Shown here in pieces: positions 35,463 to 47,705 of a stretch of 64,000 nt of DNA. A program made the translations under genes and the position numbers. Below the pieces are notes generated by a model. It had not been told where the DNA came from. It searched no databases and saw only the letters and a list, made by a program, of their open reading frames with translations. The stretch lies in contig NZ_CVTA01000008.1 in NCBI RefSeq assembly GCF_001050035.1, forward strand, positions 60,830 to 124,829. The letters run 5' to 3'. How positions within the stretch are numbered: position 1 is the stretch's first letter; each line of letters begins with the position of its first letter. The stretch comes from Mycolicibacterium komanii. Its GTDB lineage: Bacteria > Actinomycetota > Actinomycetes > Mycobacteriales > Mycobacteriaceae.

Positions 35463-37358
35463 ATGGCCAGGGCCGTCGCCAACGCCTTCGACACCGGTGA
35501 GCACTTGGCCGTTCAAGCCGGGACCGGCACGGGAAAATCGCTGGCGTACCTGGTGCCCGCGCTCGCACGCGCGGTCGACGCCGACGAACCCGTCGTGGTG
35601 TCCACCGCGACCATCGCGCTGCAGCGCCAACTCGTCGACCGCGACCTACCGCGGCTGGCCGAGTCGTTGTCCGACGCGCTGCCCCGCACCCCCGAGTTCG
35701 CGTTGCTGAAGGGCCGCGGAAATTACCTGTGCCTGAACAAGATCCACAACGGCAGTTCGAGCGGACCCGAACCCGACGATCGGCCGCAGGAGGAGCTGTT
35801 CGAACCCGTGGCCCGCAGCGCCCTGGGCCGCGACGTGCAACGGCTCATCGCCTGGTCGTCGGACACCGAGACCGGCGACCGTGACGAACTGACACCCGGT
35901 GTCGGAGACCGGTCCTGGTCTCAGGTCAGCGTGTCGGCCCGCGAATGCATCGGCGTGGCGCGCTGCCCATACGGCACCGACTGCTTCGCGGAGAAGGCGC
36001 GGGAGAAGGCCGGCCACGCCGACGTCGTCGTCACCAACCATGCGCTGCTGGCCATCGACGCGATCTCCGATGCCGCGGTGCTTCCCGAGCACCACCTGCT
36101 CGTCGTCGACGAGGCGCACGAGTTGGCCGACCGGGTGACCTCGGTGGCGACCGGCGAGCTGTCGGCGACGTCGCTCGGTGTCGCCCACCGCCGGGCCGCG
36201 CGTCTGATCGACGAGGAACTGGCCCAGCGGTTGGAGGCGGCGACGGCGACGCTGTCGTCGGCCATCCACGACACCGAACCGGGTCGCATCGACGTGCTCG
36301 ACGATGAATTGGCGACCTACCTGACCGCGGTGCGTGACGCCGCGCACCGAGCCCGCTCGGCGATCGACACCGCACCCAGCGATCCGGCGGCCGCCTCCGC
36401 GCGCAACGAGGCCGTGACGGCGTTGACCGACATCGGTGACACCGCCTCGCGCATCATCGACTCCTTCGTCCCGGCCATCCCGGACCGCACGGACGTGGTG
36501 TGGATCGAACGCGAGGAGACGCGCGGAACCGTGCGGACGATACTGCGGGTCGCCCCGCTCTCGGTGTCAGGATTGTTGCGCACCAGGCTCTTTGACAGCG
36601 CGACGACCGTGCTGACATCGGCGACGTTGACCATCGGCGGCACGTTCGACGCGATGGCCTCGGCGTGGGGACTGGCCGGCGAGGACACCAAGTGGCAGGG
36701 CATCGACGTCGGATCGCCGTTCGAACACGCGAAGTCCGGGATCCTCTACGTCGCAGCGCATCTGCCGCCGCCGGGCCGCGACGGCACGGGATCGGCGGAA
36801 CAACTCGACGAGATCGCGGCCCTGATCGCCGCGGCGGGTGGCCGGACCCTGGGGTTGTTCTCCTCGATGCGCGCGGCCAAGGCCGCCGCCGAGATCATGC
36901 GCGACCGACTCGACACCCCGGTGCTCTGTCAGGGCGAGGACACCACATCGGCGTTGGTGAAGCGGTTCGCCGAGGATCCGCAGACCTCGCTGTTCGGCAC
37001 GCTGTCGCTGTGGCAGGGCGTCGACGTCCCCGGTCCGTCACTGTCTCTCGTGCTCATCGACCGCATTCCGTTCCCGCGCCCCGACGACCCGCTGCTGACG
37101 GCTCGGCAGCGGGCGGTGGCCGCTCGCGGCGGTAACGGCTTCATGGCCGTCGCGGCCAGCCATGCCGCGCTGCTGTTGGCACAAGGGGCGGGACGACTGT
37201 TGCGCACCGTCGACGATCGCGGCGTGGTCGCCGTGCTGGATTCCCGCATGGCCACCGCCCGCTACGGCGGGTTCCTGCGGGCCTCGCTGCCGCCGTTCTG
37301 GGCGACGACCGACTCGCAGCGAGTCCGTGCCGCGCTCGAACGTCTACGCGCGGGCTGA
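35463..37358 (+). CDS. dinG: DinG-family ATP-dependent DNA helicase
   Basis: XPD/DinG-type superfamily 2 helicase, orthologue of Rv1329c. Walker A QAGTGTGKS lies near residue 20, the DEAH box VVDEAHELAD near 214, SATLTIGG near 385 and the C-terminal GRLLRTVDDRGVVAVLD near 575. Four Cys (CLNK, CIG, CPYGTDC) fit an iron-sulfur cluster. Problem: the Q-motif-like REREGQIEMA and about 25 family-conserved residues are coded upstream of the first ATG (35463), in a frame open back to the pncB stop but with no ATG, GTG or TTG. A rare start codon (such as ATC at 35376) is possible. Confidence 0.93.
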   Translation: MARAVANAFDTGEHLAVQAGTGTGKSLAYLVPALARAVDADEPVVVSTATIALQRQLVDRDLPRLAESLSDALPRTPEFALLKGRGNYLCLNKIHNGSSSGPEPDDRPQEELFEPVARSALGRDVQRLIAWSSDTETGDRDELTPGVGDRSWSQVSVSARECIGVARCPYGTDCFAEKAREKAGHADVVVTNHALLAIDAISDAAVLPEHHLLVVDEAHELADRVTSVATGELSATSLGVAHRRAARLIDEELAQRLEAATATLSSAIHDTEPGRIDVLDDELATYLTAVRDAAHRARSAIDTAPSDPAAASARNEAVTALTDIGDTASRIIDSFVPAIPDRTDVVWIEREETRGTVRTILRVAPLSVSGLLRTRLFDSATTVLTSATLTIGGTFDAMASAWGLAGEDTKWQGIDVGSPFEHAKSGILYVAAHLPPPGRDGTGSAEQLDEIAALIAAAGGRTLGLFSSMRAAKAAAEIMRDRLDTPVLCQGEDTTSALVKRFAEDPQTSLFGTLSLWQGVDVPGPSLSLVLIDRIPFPRPDDPLLTARQRAVAARGGNGFMAVAASHAALLLAQGAGRLLRTVDDRGVVAVLDSRMATARYGGFLRASLPPFWATTDSQRVRAALERLRAG

Positions 37359-37427
37359 TTGTTTCTTATTCTGTCAACGCTTCACTGTGCGTGCCCCCAG
37401 GCCGCCTCGACGCGAAAGGCGGCGTCC

Positions 37428-38858
37428 ATGAAACCAGTCCGCGCCGTGGCGGTGTTCTCGGCGGTGCTCGTCATGGCCGGGTGCACGACCACGCTACGGG
37501 GCGAACCCGTTTCGGTGTTCAGCGATCCGTTCCGCGTCGCGGGCATGCCGGCGACCGACGGCCCCACCGGTTTACGGCCGGATGCGCGCGGCCCGTCGCG
37601 CGTGGTGATTGGCACCGACGGCAGCGAGATCGACGAACTCGGCCGCCAGGCGATCAGCGACATCGAGGAGTTCTGGGAAGGTGCCTACGGCAGCGCCTTC
37701 GACGGCCGCTTCGAGCCGGTCGATCGCGTGTACTCCTGGGACGCCAACGGATTCGACAGCACCGGATTCTGCGACACCGACACGTACGGTCTGGTCAACG
37801 CCGGCTACTGCAACACCGACAACACGATCGGATGGGATCGCGGCGAGCTCCTGCCGAGCCTGCGCCAGGAGTTCGGCGACATGGGTGTGACGATGGTGCT
37901 GGCCCACGAGTACGGCCACGCGGTGCAGAAGCTCGCCGGCCTGGCCGATGACGACACTCCGACCCTGGTCTCCGAACAGCAGGCCGATTGCCTCGCGGGT
38001 GGCTACATGCGCTGGGTCGCCGAAGACGACTCGCCGCGCTTCACACTGTCGACCGGCGACGGACTCAACAACGTACTGGCGGCCGTCGTCGCGTTCCGTG
38101 ATCCGCTGTTGAGCGAGGACGACCCGGAAGTCGGTGTCGACGAACACGGTTCGGCGTTCGAACGCGTATCGGCCTTCCAGTTCGGCTTCACCGAAGGGCC
38201 GTCGGCGTGTGCGGGCATCGACATGCGGGAGATCGGCCAGCGGCGAGGCAATCTGCCGGTGCTGCTGGAAGAGGACGAGACCGGCGAGTGGCCGGTCTCC
38301 GAAGAGTCGGTGCGCTCGGTCATGGACGCGATGGGCATCCTCTTCAAACCCGCGAACCCGCCGCAGCTCAGCTTCGACCCCGTCGAGTGCGCCGACGCGC
38401 GGCCGAGCCCGCCGGTGTCCTACTGTCCGGCGACGAACACCATCGCGGTCGATCTCGACGAGCTCGCAGAGATGGGCGCCCAGCCCGACATCGAGGATCC
38501 GGTCGGCCTGGCCAGCGGCGACAACACCGCCTACTCGGTGCTGGTGTCGCGCTACATGCAGGCGATCCAGAACGAACACGGCGGCGTCGCACTGGACAAC
38601 GCCGAGGCCGCGCTGCGCACGGCATGCCTGACCGGGGTGGCGACCACCAAACTGTCCAAGAGCGTGACGACCCCCGACGGCAACACCGTGGCGCTCACGG
38701 CCGGCGACGTCGACGAGGCGGTGTCGGGGATCCTCACCAACGGCCTGGTGGCCAGCGATGTCAACGGAGAATCGGTGCCCTCGGGGTTCTCCCGCATCGA
38801 CGCCTTCCGCGTCGGTGTCCTGGGCGACACCGAACGCTGCTTCAAACGCTTCGACTAG
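37428..38858 (+). CDS. Lipoprotein zinc metallopeptidase
   Basis: A 476-residue exported protein. The signal peptide ends in a lipobox (VMAGC at about residue 20). The zinc motif LAHEYGHAVQ (HExxH) lies near 160 and the downstream SEQQADCLAGGYMRW near 188 supplies the third ligand, as in neutral zinc metallopeptidases of the YpfJ group. Several Cys pairs suggest disulfides. The ATG at 37428 fits the signal peptide. It lies between dinG and glgP, where I recall no gene in M. tuberculosis, so it is part of a lineage-specific insertion with the next two genes. Confidence 0.9.
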   Translation: MKPVRAVAVFSAVLVMAGCTTTLRGEPVSVFSDPFRVAGMPATDGPTGLRPDARGPSRVVIGTDGSEIDELGRQAISDIEEFWEGAYGSAFDGRFEPVDRVYSWDANGFDSTGFCDTDTYGLVNAGYCNTDNTIGWDRGELLPSLRQEFGDMGVTMVLAHEYGHAVQKLAGLADDDTPTLVSEQQADCLAGGYMRWVAEDDSPRFTLSTGDGLNNVLAAVVAFRDPLLSEDDPEVGVDEHGSAFERVSAFQFGFTEGPSACAGIDMREIGQRRGNLPVLLEEDETGEWPVSEESVRSVMDAMGILFKPANPPQLSFDPVECADARPSPPVSYCPATNTIAVDLDELAEMGAQPDIEDPVGLASGDNTAYSVLVSRYMQAIQNEHGGVALDNAEAALRTACLTGVATTKLSKSVTTPDGNTVALTAGDVDEAVSGILTNGLVASDVNGESVPSGFSRIDAFRVGVLGDTERCFKRFD

Positions 38859-38872
38859 GTGCTCAGATCTGC

Positions 38873-39613
38873 TCAAATTTTCTTGGTCACGCCGTACCAG
38901 GCCAGCACCGCGTCGGACTGGTCGGTGGAGTGCACCAGATAGGCATAGGACCGGATGAACGACTCGCCGACGCAGCCGTCGATCTTCACCCGGAAGCCGC
39001 TGACCATCACCCACGGGTCGGTGCCGGTGAACTCCTTCTTCGTCACCGGAACCACGTTCACCAGGCCGGGCTTGAGGCCGACGGTGATGCCGCCGCCGAT
39101 GTTGCCGCCGAGGCTGGGCAGGACCCCGAAGTCCGATCCCTGGGCGACGGTGAGTCCCAGCAGGCCGATCGATGGGTTGATACCGGCGGTGCCGGTCAGC
39201 GAGACACCGTTCGAGGTGCTCATGTCGATGCCGCAACCGATTTCGTAGCCGACCTCGAGCGTGCCCTGCGGCGCCTCACCGTCGTCCGGGCCGACGAGCG
39301 CCCCCTGATACGTGCCGCCGACGACGTATTCGCGAGACGACAGGGCGGTCGTCAGCGGCGGTATCGGCGCCTGCGTCTCCTCCCGGGCCGACAACGTCAA
39401 TGTCCACCCGCCCGGGGTGTCGGTCACCGCGGGCGGCGTCGACTCAACGGTCCCGTCGGGCGGAGGCGGAGGCGGTGCGCCCTCGGCGGGCACCTCGGCG
39501 ACGACCGGCGCGACCTCCGGATCGGCCGAGGCGGATGCGACACCCAAAGTGCCCAGGACACCCGCGACCGCGACCAGCGTCATACCTCGTCGCAGCACAA
39601 TTCGAACCGCCAC
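38873..39613 (-). CDS. MspA-family porin-like protein with proline-rich N-terminus
   Basis: A 246-residue exported protein: a signal peptide (about 1-30, ending ASASA), a Pro-rich linker (PAEGAPPPPPPDGT), then a beta-rich domain with the MspA-family blocks GWTLTLSAREET, LEVGYEIGCGIDMS and a Gly-rich strand region (GGNIGGGITVGLKPG). MspA porins form octameric outer-membrane channels in fast-growing mycobacteria. The extra Pro-rich segment and the two Cys set it apart from MspA itself. GTG start at 39613. Convergent with the metallopeptidase, 14 bases between the stops. Confidence 0.85.
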   Translation of the reverse strand: MAVRIVLRRGMTLVAVAGVLGTLGVASASADPEVAPVVAEVPAEGAPPPPPPDGTVESTPPAVTDTPGGWTLTLSAREETQAPIPPLTTALSSREYVVGGTYQGALVGPDDGEAPQGTLEVGYEIGCGIDMSTSNGVSLTGTAGINPSIGLLGLTVAQGSDFGVLPSLGGNIGGGITVGLKPGLVNVVPVTKKEFTGTDPWVMVSGFRVKIDGCVGESFIRSYAYLVHSTDQSDAVLAWYGVTKKI

Positions 39614-39705
39614 TGCCCACCCTCCATCGTTAGCAATGCTTCGGAACCTACCGCGCCCGATACGGGCCGCGGGCGGATGCTCCCAGAATCGGTCCGATCG
39701 GTTGG

Positions 39706-40551
39706 TCAGTTGGGCATGCGCAGGACGTAGCCCGATTCCAAAGCGACCCAGACGGCGCCTTCGGCGTCGACCGCGAGCCCGTGCGGTTCGCTGCCGGACG
39801 GGAGGTCGATGGTCACGACATCACCGTCTCCTCCAACGCGGGCGAGCTGGCTCGATCCCCACAGGGTCACCCACACGCCGTCGCTGGGGTCGGCGATCAC
39901 CGCGTGCGGCTTGCCGGGCAGTTCGATCTCCTGGATCGCGTCGTCCATCGGCATCCGGCCGAGTCGTTCGGCGAGGATCTCGGTGAACCACACCGCGTCG
40001 TCGTGCGTGGCGGTGATGCCGACGGGACCCGAAGCGGCGGTGGGTGTTTCGCGCACGGTCAGCTGACCGGACAGGGTGAGACGGCCGATTGCACCGGCCT
40101 GGTTCATGGTGAACCACAGCGCATCGTCGGGGCCGGCGACGATCATCGCCGGTGCACCGCCGACCGGATGGGTTTCGGTCAGTTCACCGTCGACCGAGAC
40201 CCGCCCGACGACCCCGGACGTCATCGCGGTGAACCACAGCGCACCGTCGGGTCCGACGGTGATGCCGTACGGGTCGCTGCCATTGGGCAGTTCGACCGCG
40301 CTGAGGTCGCCGCCGGTGGTGATGCGGCCGATCCGGTCGTCGTAGCGGGTGAACCACAGTGCGCCGTCCGGGCCTGCGGTGATGACCATCGGGCGGCTGC
40401 CGGGCGCGACCGGATACCGCGAGACCTCTCCGGTCGCCGTCACCCGGGCGATCTCGTGTGCCTGGGCCAGGGTCACCCACATCGCGCCGTCGGACCCCGC
40501 GGCGATCCCGTACGGACCGCCGTCGACGGCGACCTTGAGCGCCTGTGTCAT
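39706..40551 (-). CDS. Vgb-like (virginiamycin B lyase family) beta-propeller protein
   Basis: A 281-residue protein of repeated blades of the form PYGIxxGxDGAxWxT, at least six copies visible (GPDGALWFT repeated), as in the seven-bladed Vgb/streptogramin lyase and NHL-like propellers. Many Vgb-family members are not antibiotic lyases, and the catalytic His/Glu set cannot be confirmed by eye. No signal peptide. Its ATG is 4 bases from the glgP stop, so it is probably co-transcribed behind glgP. It has no counterpart at this place in M. tuberculosis that I know. Confidence 0.85.
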   Translation of the reverse strand: MTQALKVAVDGGPYGIAAGSDGAMWVTLAQAHEIARVTATGEVSRYPVAPGSRPMVITAGPDGALWFTRYDDRIGRITTGGDLSAVELPNGSDPYGITVGPDGALWFTAMTSGVVGRVSVDGELTETHPVGGAPAMIVAGPDDALWFTMNQAGAIGRLTLSGQLTVRETPTAASGPVGITATHDDAVWFTEILAERLGRMPMDDAIQEIELPGKPHAVIADPSDGVWVTLWGSSQLARVGGDGDVVTIDLPSGSEPHGLAVDAEGAVWVALESGYVLRMPN

Positions 40552-40555
40552 GCCG

Positions 40556-43180
40556 TCACGCGAGCGTGACGAGGCCGAGCTCGTTGTCGCCCGCCAGCAG
40601 CGGATGGTGCGGCAGCACCCGGACCGTGTAGCCCACTGGTCCCGCGACGGGCAACGGTGCGGTGGCCGAGAAGACCTCTTTGCCGCCGTCGGCGGTCCCG
40701 GTGTGCGCCATCGGCACGGTCACCGGATCGACGAGGTGATCGCCGGCATCGACACGGCCCAGCACCGCCTGCACCGCGACCTCGTCGGGCCGCAGGCCCG
40801 CCAGGTACACGGTGGCGGTCAGCGTCAGCTCCGAGCCGAGCAGCGGGGTGTCGGGCAGCCCGTAGCTGTCGACGTCGGTGATCTGAAGCTTGGGCCACGA
40901 CTCCTGGACGCGCAGCCGGTAGTTCGCCAGATCCCGTGCGGCGCCGAATGGTTCACCATCTGCGCCCGGCTCGACGGTCCGTCGCAGCGACTGCGCGGCG
41001 GGCGCGTAGTACTTCTCGGTGTAGTCGCGCACCATCCGCGAGGCCAGCACCTTGGGCCCGAGCACCATCAGCGTGTGCCGCACCATCTCGACCCACCGCG
41101 CCGGGACGCCGCGGTCGTCGCGGTCGTAGAACTTCGGCGCCACCGAGGTCTCGAGCAGGTCGTAGAGGGCGGCCGCCTCGAGGTCGTCGCGCCGGTTCTC
41201 GTCGGCCAGGCCGTCGGCGGTCGGGATCTCCCAGCCGTTCTCGCCGTCGTACCACTCGTCCCACCACCCGTCGCGGATCGACAGGTTCAACCCACCGTTG
41301 AGCGCGCTCTTCATGCCCGACGTACCGCAGGCCTCCAGCGGCCGCAGCGGATTGTTCAGCCACACATCGCATCCCCAGTACAGCTGGCGGGCCATCGACA
41401 TGTCGTAGTCGGGCAGGAACGCGATCCGGTGCCGGACCTCCGGCCGGTCGGCGAATCGAACCACCTGCTGGATCAGGGCTTTGCCGCCGTCGTCGGCGGG
41501 GTGTGACTTACCGGCGACGATGAGCTGGATCGGCCGTTCTTCGTTGAGTAGCAGCCGCTCCAGACGTTCGGGGTCACGCAGCATCAGGGTCAGACGCTTG
41601 TAGGTCGGCACCCGCCGGGCGAATCCGATAGTCAGGACGTTGGGGTCGAAAGCCGTTGCGATCCAGCCCAGCTCGGCTTCGGACGCACCGCGCTCCAAAT
41701 AGGAACGACGCAACCTCGCGCGCACGTCGTCGACGAGCTGCTCGCGCAGCTGCGAGCGGATCCACCACAGATGGCCGGTGTCGACCTGCTGCAGGCGGCC
41801 CCACACCGCGGGCTCGCGCGCACTGCTGAGATCCTCACTGCCGAGCAGTTCGCGGCCGAGCTCCATCCACTGCGGCGCCGCCCAGGTGGGCGCGTGCACA
41901 CCGTTGGTGATCGACCCGATCGGCACCTCTTCGGGGTCGAACCCCGGCCACAGTTCGTTGAACATGTGCCGACTGACATTGCCGTGCAGCAGCGAGACGC
42001 CGTTGGCGCGCTGCGCCAGGCGCAGGCCCATGTGGGCCATGTTGAACTTCGTCGGATCGTCCTCTTCGCCGAACGCGACGATGCGATCGACGGGAAGGCC
42101 GGGCAGCAGCCGCGACATCTGCCCGGACGGGCCGTCGGTGGAGCCCCCGAAGTACCGCCGCACCATCTCCTCCGGGAACCGGTCGATACCGGCAGGCACC
42201 GGGGTGTGGGTGGTGAACACCGTCGACGAGCGCACCACGGTCAGTGCGGTGTCGAAATCGAGGCCCGCGTCGATGAGTTCGCGGATGCGCTCGACCCCGA
42301 GGAAGCCCGCGTGCCCCTCGTTCATGTGGAACACCTCGGGCGACGGCCGGCCCTCCAGCTCGGTGAACGCCCGGATCGCGCGGACGCCGCCGATGCCGGC
42401 GAGGATCTCCTGCTTGATCCGGTGTTCCTGGTCGCCGCCGTAGAGCCGGTCGGTCACGCCGCGCAGATCGTGGTCGTTCTCCGGGACGTCGGAATCCAGC
42501 AGTAGCAACGGGATTCGGCCCACCGGAGCGATCCAGACCCGGGCGCGCAGCTGGTTGTCGGAGCCGTTCTCGCTGGGCATCGCGACCGAGATCAGCACCG
42601 GCTGGCCGTCGCGGTCGGTAAGCAGCCGCAGCGGCAGACCCTGGGGGTCGATGGCCGGGTAGCTCTCGTGCTGCCAGCCGTCGGCGGTCAGGGACTGCCG
42701 GAAGTAGCCCGAGCGGTAGAGCAGCCCGACGGCGATCAACGGCAGCCCGAGATCCGAGGCGGCCTTGAGGTGATCGCCGGCCAGGATGCCGAGGCCGCCC
42801 GAGTAGTTCGGTAGCGACTCGGCGACACCGAACTCCATCGAGAAGTACGCGATGCCGTTGGGCAGCTGTGCGCCGTTCTCGACCTCCTGCTGGTACCACA
42901 GCGGCCGGCTGAGGTAGTCGTCGAGATCCGCCGCCAGACCGTCGAGGCGGTGCAGGAACCCCTCGTCGCCGGCCAGGGCATCCAGGCGCTGCGGGCTGAC
43001 CTGACCCAGAAGACCCACCGGATCGCATCCGACCCGCTTCCACAGCTCCGGGTCGATCGCCTCGAACAGATCCTGCGTCGGCCGATCCCAGGACCAGCGC
43101 AGGTTGACCGACAACCGCTCGAGCGCGGCCAGCCGATCGGGCAGATGCGCGCGGACGGTGAACCTTCTCAGGGCTTTCAT
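40556..43180 (-). CDS. glgP: Alpha-glucan (glycogen) phosphorylase
   Basis: An 874-residue GT35 phosphorylase releasing glucose-1-phosphate from alpha-1,4-glucan, with PLP cofactor. FSMEFGVAESLPNYSGGLG opens the catalytic core, and GTSGMKSALNGGLNLSIRDG near residue 625 holds the PLP-site block of the family; RRVPTYKRL and GCDVWLNNPLRPLEA are also present. Orthologous to Rv1328. The ATG at 43180 gives MKALRRFTVRAHLP; the upstream frame extension lies in the glgE promoter region. Divergent from glgE, as in M. tuberculosis. Confidence 0.95.
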   Translation of the reverse strand: MKALRRFTVRAHLPDRLAALERLSVNLRWSWDRPTQDLFEAIDPELWKRVGCDPVGLLGQVSPQRLDALAGDEGFLHRLDGLAADLDDYLSRPLWYQQEVENGAQLPNGIAYFSMEFGVAESLPNYSGGLGILAGDHLKAASDLGLPLIAVGLLYRSGYFRQSLTADGWQHESYPAIDPQGLPLRLLTDRDGQPVLISVAMPSENGSDNQLRARVWIAPVGRIPLLLLDSDVPENDHDLRGVTDRLYGGDQEHRIKQEILAGIGGVRAIRAFTELEGRPSPEVFHMNEGHAGFLGVERIRELIDAGLDFDTALTVVRSSTVFTTHTPVPAGIDRFPEEMVRRYFGGSTDGPSGQMSRLLPGLPVDRIVAFGEEDDPTKFNMAHMGLRLAQRANGVSLLHGNVSRHMFNELWPGFDPEEVPIGSITNGVHAPTWAAPQWMELGRELLGSEDLSSAREPAVWGRLQQVDTGHLWWIRSQLREQLVDDVRARLRRSYLERGASEAELGWIATAFDPNVLTIGFARRVPTYKRLTLMLRDPERLERLLLNEERPIQLIVAGKSHPADDGGKALIQQVVRFADRPEVRHRIAFLPDYDMSMARQLYWGCDVWLNNPLRPLEACGTSGMKSALNGGLNLSIRDGWWDEWYDGENGWEIPTADGLADENRRDDLEAAALYDLLETSVAPKFYDRDDRGVPARWVEMVRHTLMVLGPKVLASRMVRDYTEKYYAPAAQSLRRTVEPGADGEPFGAARDLANYRLRVQESWPKLQITDVDSYGLPDTPLLGSELTLTATVYLAGLRPDEVAVQAVLGRVDAGDHLVDPVTVPMAHTGTADGGKEVFSATAPLPVAGPVGYTVRVLPHHPLLAGDNELGLVTLA

Positions 43181-43260
43181 CGGGCCATCACGCGAGTAAA
43201 CATTACTGACAATCCGTCGTCCCGCAGGGTCCGCGGTCGGACTGCTTCGCCCGCTTCGGG

Positions 43261-43288
43261 TTGGGTCGCGCACTAACGTGGGTATAGG
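43261..43288 (+). promoter_or_regulatory. Possible promoter for glgE
   Basis: TTGGGT and TATAGG are separated by 16 bases in the 219-base glgP/glgE divergent region, about 110 bases before the glgE start. The spacing and -10 resemble mycobacterial SigA promoters. The match is only fair and no transcription data are available. Confidence 0.3.
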
Positions 43289-43337
43289 GCGCGACGAGGC
43301 TTATTGAACTTGACTGTGAACACGACCGAGAAGAACA

Positions 43338-43379
43338 GCGGCCACGTCGGCGGTGCCGGCGGAGCACGTCGGTGGCCGC
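43338..43379 (+). promoter_or_regulatory. GC-rich hairpin in the glgE leader
   Basis: GCGGCCAC (43338-43345) pairs with GTGGCCGC (43372-43379) around a 26-base interior that itself contains complementary GC-rich segments. It ends just before the AAGAAGGAG ribosome-binding site of glgE. It could mask or expose that site. Seen directly; role inferred. Confidence 0.4.
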
Positions 43380-43399
43380 GCCGGAAGAAGGAGTGGTAG

Positions 43400-45487
<2,088 letters not shown>

Positions 45488-45491
45488 CGAC

Positions 45492-47705
45492 ATGACGCAG
45501 ACCCGACAGGCGAGCAGCCCACATCTGCGGCCGCACACCGCCGACCTCAACCGGCTGCTGGCCGGTGAACACCATGACCCGCATTCGGTGCTCGGCGCGC
45601 ACGAGTACGACGACCACACCGTGATCCGGGCCTACCGTCCGCACGCCGTCGAGGTCGACGCCGTCGTCGGCGGGGAGCGATACGCCTTCCAGCACATCGA
45701 ATCCGGACTGTTCGCGGTGGCGCTGCCGTTCACCGATCTGGCCGACTACCGGCTCGAGGTGCACTACCCCGGCGGAGACGGCGCGACGCACGTGCACACC
45801 GTTGCCGACGCGTACCGCTTCCTGCCCACGCTCGGCGAGATGGATCTGCATCTGTTCTCCGAGGGCCGTCACGAGCGTCTGTGGGAGATCCTCGGCGCGC
45901 ACCCCCGCTCATACACCACGCCCGACGGCGTCGTCGAGGGCGTCTCGTTCGCGGTGTGGGCGCCGAACGCCAAGGGCGTCAGCCTGATCGGCGAGTTCAA
46001 CCACTGGGACACCAACGAAGCCCAGCTGCGGGCGCTCGGTTCGACGGGCGTGTGGGAGGTGTTCTGGCCGGGCTTCGAGATCGGCGGGCTTTACAAATTC
46101 CGCATCCACGGCGCAGACGGTTCGGTCAGCGAGCGCGCCGATCCGATGGCGTTCGCCACCGAGGTGCCGCCGAAGACCGCCTCGAAGGTGACCAAGAGCG
46201 ACTACACGTGGGCGGACGACCAGTGGATGACGCGTCGTGCCGCACAGAACCCGGTCTTCGAGGCGATGAGCACCCTCGAGGTACACCTGATGTCGTGGCG
46301 ACCGGGCCTGAGCTACCGCGAACTCGCCACGCAGCTCACCGAATACGTCGTCGAGAACGGCTTCACCCACGTCGAGCTGATGCCGGTGGCCGAGCATCCG
46401 TTCGGCGGCTCGTGGGGGTATCAGGTCACGTCGTACTACGCACCGACGTCGCGACTGGGCTCACCCGACGAGTTCCGCCACGTGGTCGACACGCTGCACC
46501 AGGCCGGCATCGGCGTGATCATGGACTGGGTGCCCGCCCACTTCCCGAAGGACGCCTGGGCGCTCGGCCGGTTCGACGGCACCGCGCTCTACGAGCACTC
46601 CGACCCCCGCCGCGGCGAGCAATTGGACTGGGGTACCTATGTCTTCGACTTCGGCCGCGCCGAAGTGCGTAACTTCCTGGTGGCCAACGCGCTGTACTGG
46701 CTGCAGGAGTTCCACATCGACGGCCTGCGGGTGGACGCGGTCGCCTCGATGCTCTACCTCGACTACTCGCGCCCCGAAGGGGGCTGGACGCCGAACATCT
46801 ACGGCGGCCGCGAGAACCTCGAGGCCGTGCAGTTCCTACAGGAGATGAATGCGACCGTGCACAAGGTCGCGCCCGGCATCGTGACGATCGCCGAGGAGTC
46901 CACGTCGTGGCCCGGCGTGACGAGACCGACGAACCTTGGCGGCCTTGGCTTCTCGATGAAGTGGAACATGGGTTGGATGAACGACACCCTGGAGTTCATC
47001 AAACGCGATCCGATCCACCGCAGCTACCACCATCACGAGATCACGTTCTCGATGCTCTACGCGTTCAGCGAGAACTATGTGCTGCCGATCAGCCACGACG
47101 AGGTCGTGCACGGCAAGGGCACACTGTGGGGCCGCATGCCCGGTAGCGACCACGACAAGGCCGCCGGCCTGCGCAGCCTGCTGGCCTACCAGTGGGCGCA
47201 TCCGGGTAAGCAGCTGCTGTTCATGGGTCAGGAGTTCGGCCAGCGCGCCGAGTGGTCCGAGGAACGCGGCGTCGACTGGTACCAGCTCGACGAGAACAGC
47301 TTCTCGACCGGCATCCAGCGCATGGTGCACGACATGAACACGATCTACCGCAGCAGGCGCGCGCTGTGGTCGCAGGACACCCGCCCCGAGGGCTACAGCT
47401 GGATCGACGCCAACGACTCGGCCAACAACGTGTTGAGTTTCCTGCGCTACGGCGACGACGGCTCCGTGCTGGCGTGCGTGTTCAACTTCTCCGGCGCCGA
47501 ACACACCCGCTATCGGTTGGGTCTGCCCCATGCGGGCACCTGGCGCGAGGTGCTCAACACCGACGCCGACATCTACAACGGGTCGGGCATCGGCAACTAC
47601 GGCGCCGTCGAGGCGACCGACGAGCCTTGGCACGGTCGACCGGCGTCGGCGGTCATGGTGCTGCCGCCGCTGTCCGCGCTGTGGTTCGAGTACACGCTCG
47701 AGTAG
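45492..47705 (+). CDS. glgB: 1,4-alpha-glucan branching enzyme
   Basis: A GH13_9 enzyme of 737 residues that introduces alpha-1,6 branches. The N-terminal CBM48 modules contain [17 protein letters not shown] residues and [37 protein letters not shown], the catalytic Asp in [16 protein letters not shown] near residue 415 and the Glu in [12 protein letters not shown] near 468 are complete, as is [11 protein letters not shown]. It sits 4 bases after glgE in the same operon, as in Rv1326c. Convergent with the thioredoxin-like gene, 23 bases between stops. Confidence 0.96.
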   Translation: MTQTRQASSPHLRPHTADLNRLLAGEHHDPHSVLGAHEYDDHTVIRAYRPHAVEVDAVVGGERYAFQHIESGLFAVALPFTDLADYRLEVHYPGGDGATHVHTVADAYRFLPTLGEMDLHLFSEGRHERLWEILGAHPRSYTTPDGVVEGVSFAVWAPNAKGVSLIGEFNHWDTNEAQLRALGSTGVWEVFWPGFEIGGLYKFRIHGADGSVSERADPMAFATEVPPKTASKVTKSDYTWADDQWMTRRAAQNPVFEAMSTLEVHLMSWRPGLSYRELATQLTEYVVENGFTHVELMPVAEHPFGGSWGYQVTSYYAPTSRLGSPDEFRHVVDTLHQAGIGVIMDWVPAHFPKDAWALGRFDGTALYEHSDPRRGEQLDWGTYVFDFGRAEVRNFLVANALYWLQEFHIDGLRVDAVASMLYLDYSRPEGGWTPNIYGGRENLEAVQFLQEMNATVHKVAPGIVTIAEESTSWPGVTRPTNLGGLGFSMKWNMGWMNDTLEFIKRDPIHRSYHHHEITFSMLYAFSENYVLPISHDEVVHGKGTLWGRMPGSDHDKAAGLRSLLAYQWAHPGKQLLFMGQEFGQRAEWSEERGVDWYQLDENSFSTGIQRMVHDMNTIYRSRRALWSQDTRPEGYSWIDANDSANNVLSFLRYGDDGSVLACVFNFSGAEHTRYRLGLPHAGTWREVLNTDADIYNGSGIGNYGAVEATDEPWHGRPASAVMVLPPLSALWFEYTLE

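Noticed and set aside
39706..40551. Calling the Vgb-like propeller a streptogramin resistance enzyme
   Set aside because: The blade repeats fit many non-lyase propellers and the catalytic His/Glu residues could not be verified.
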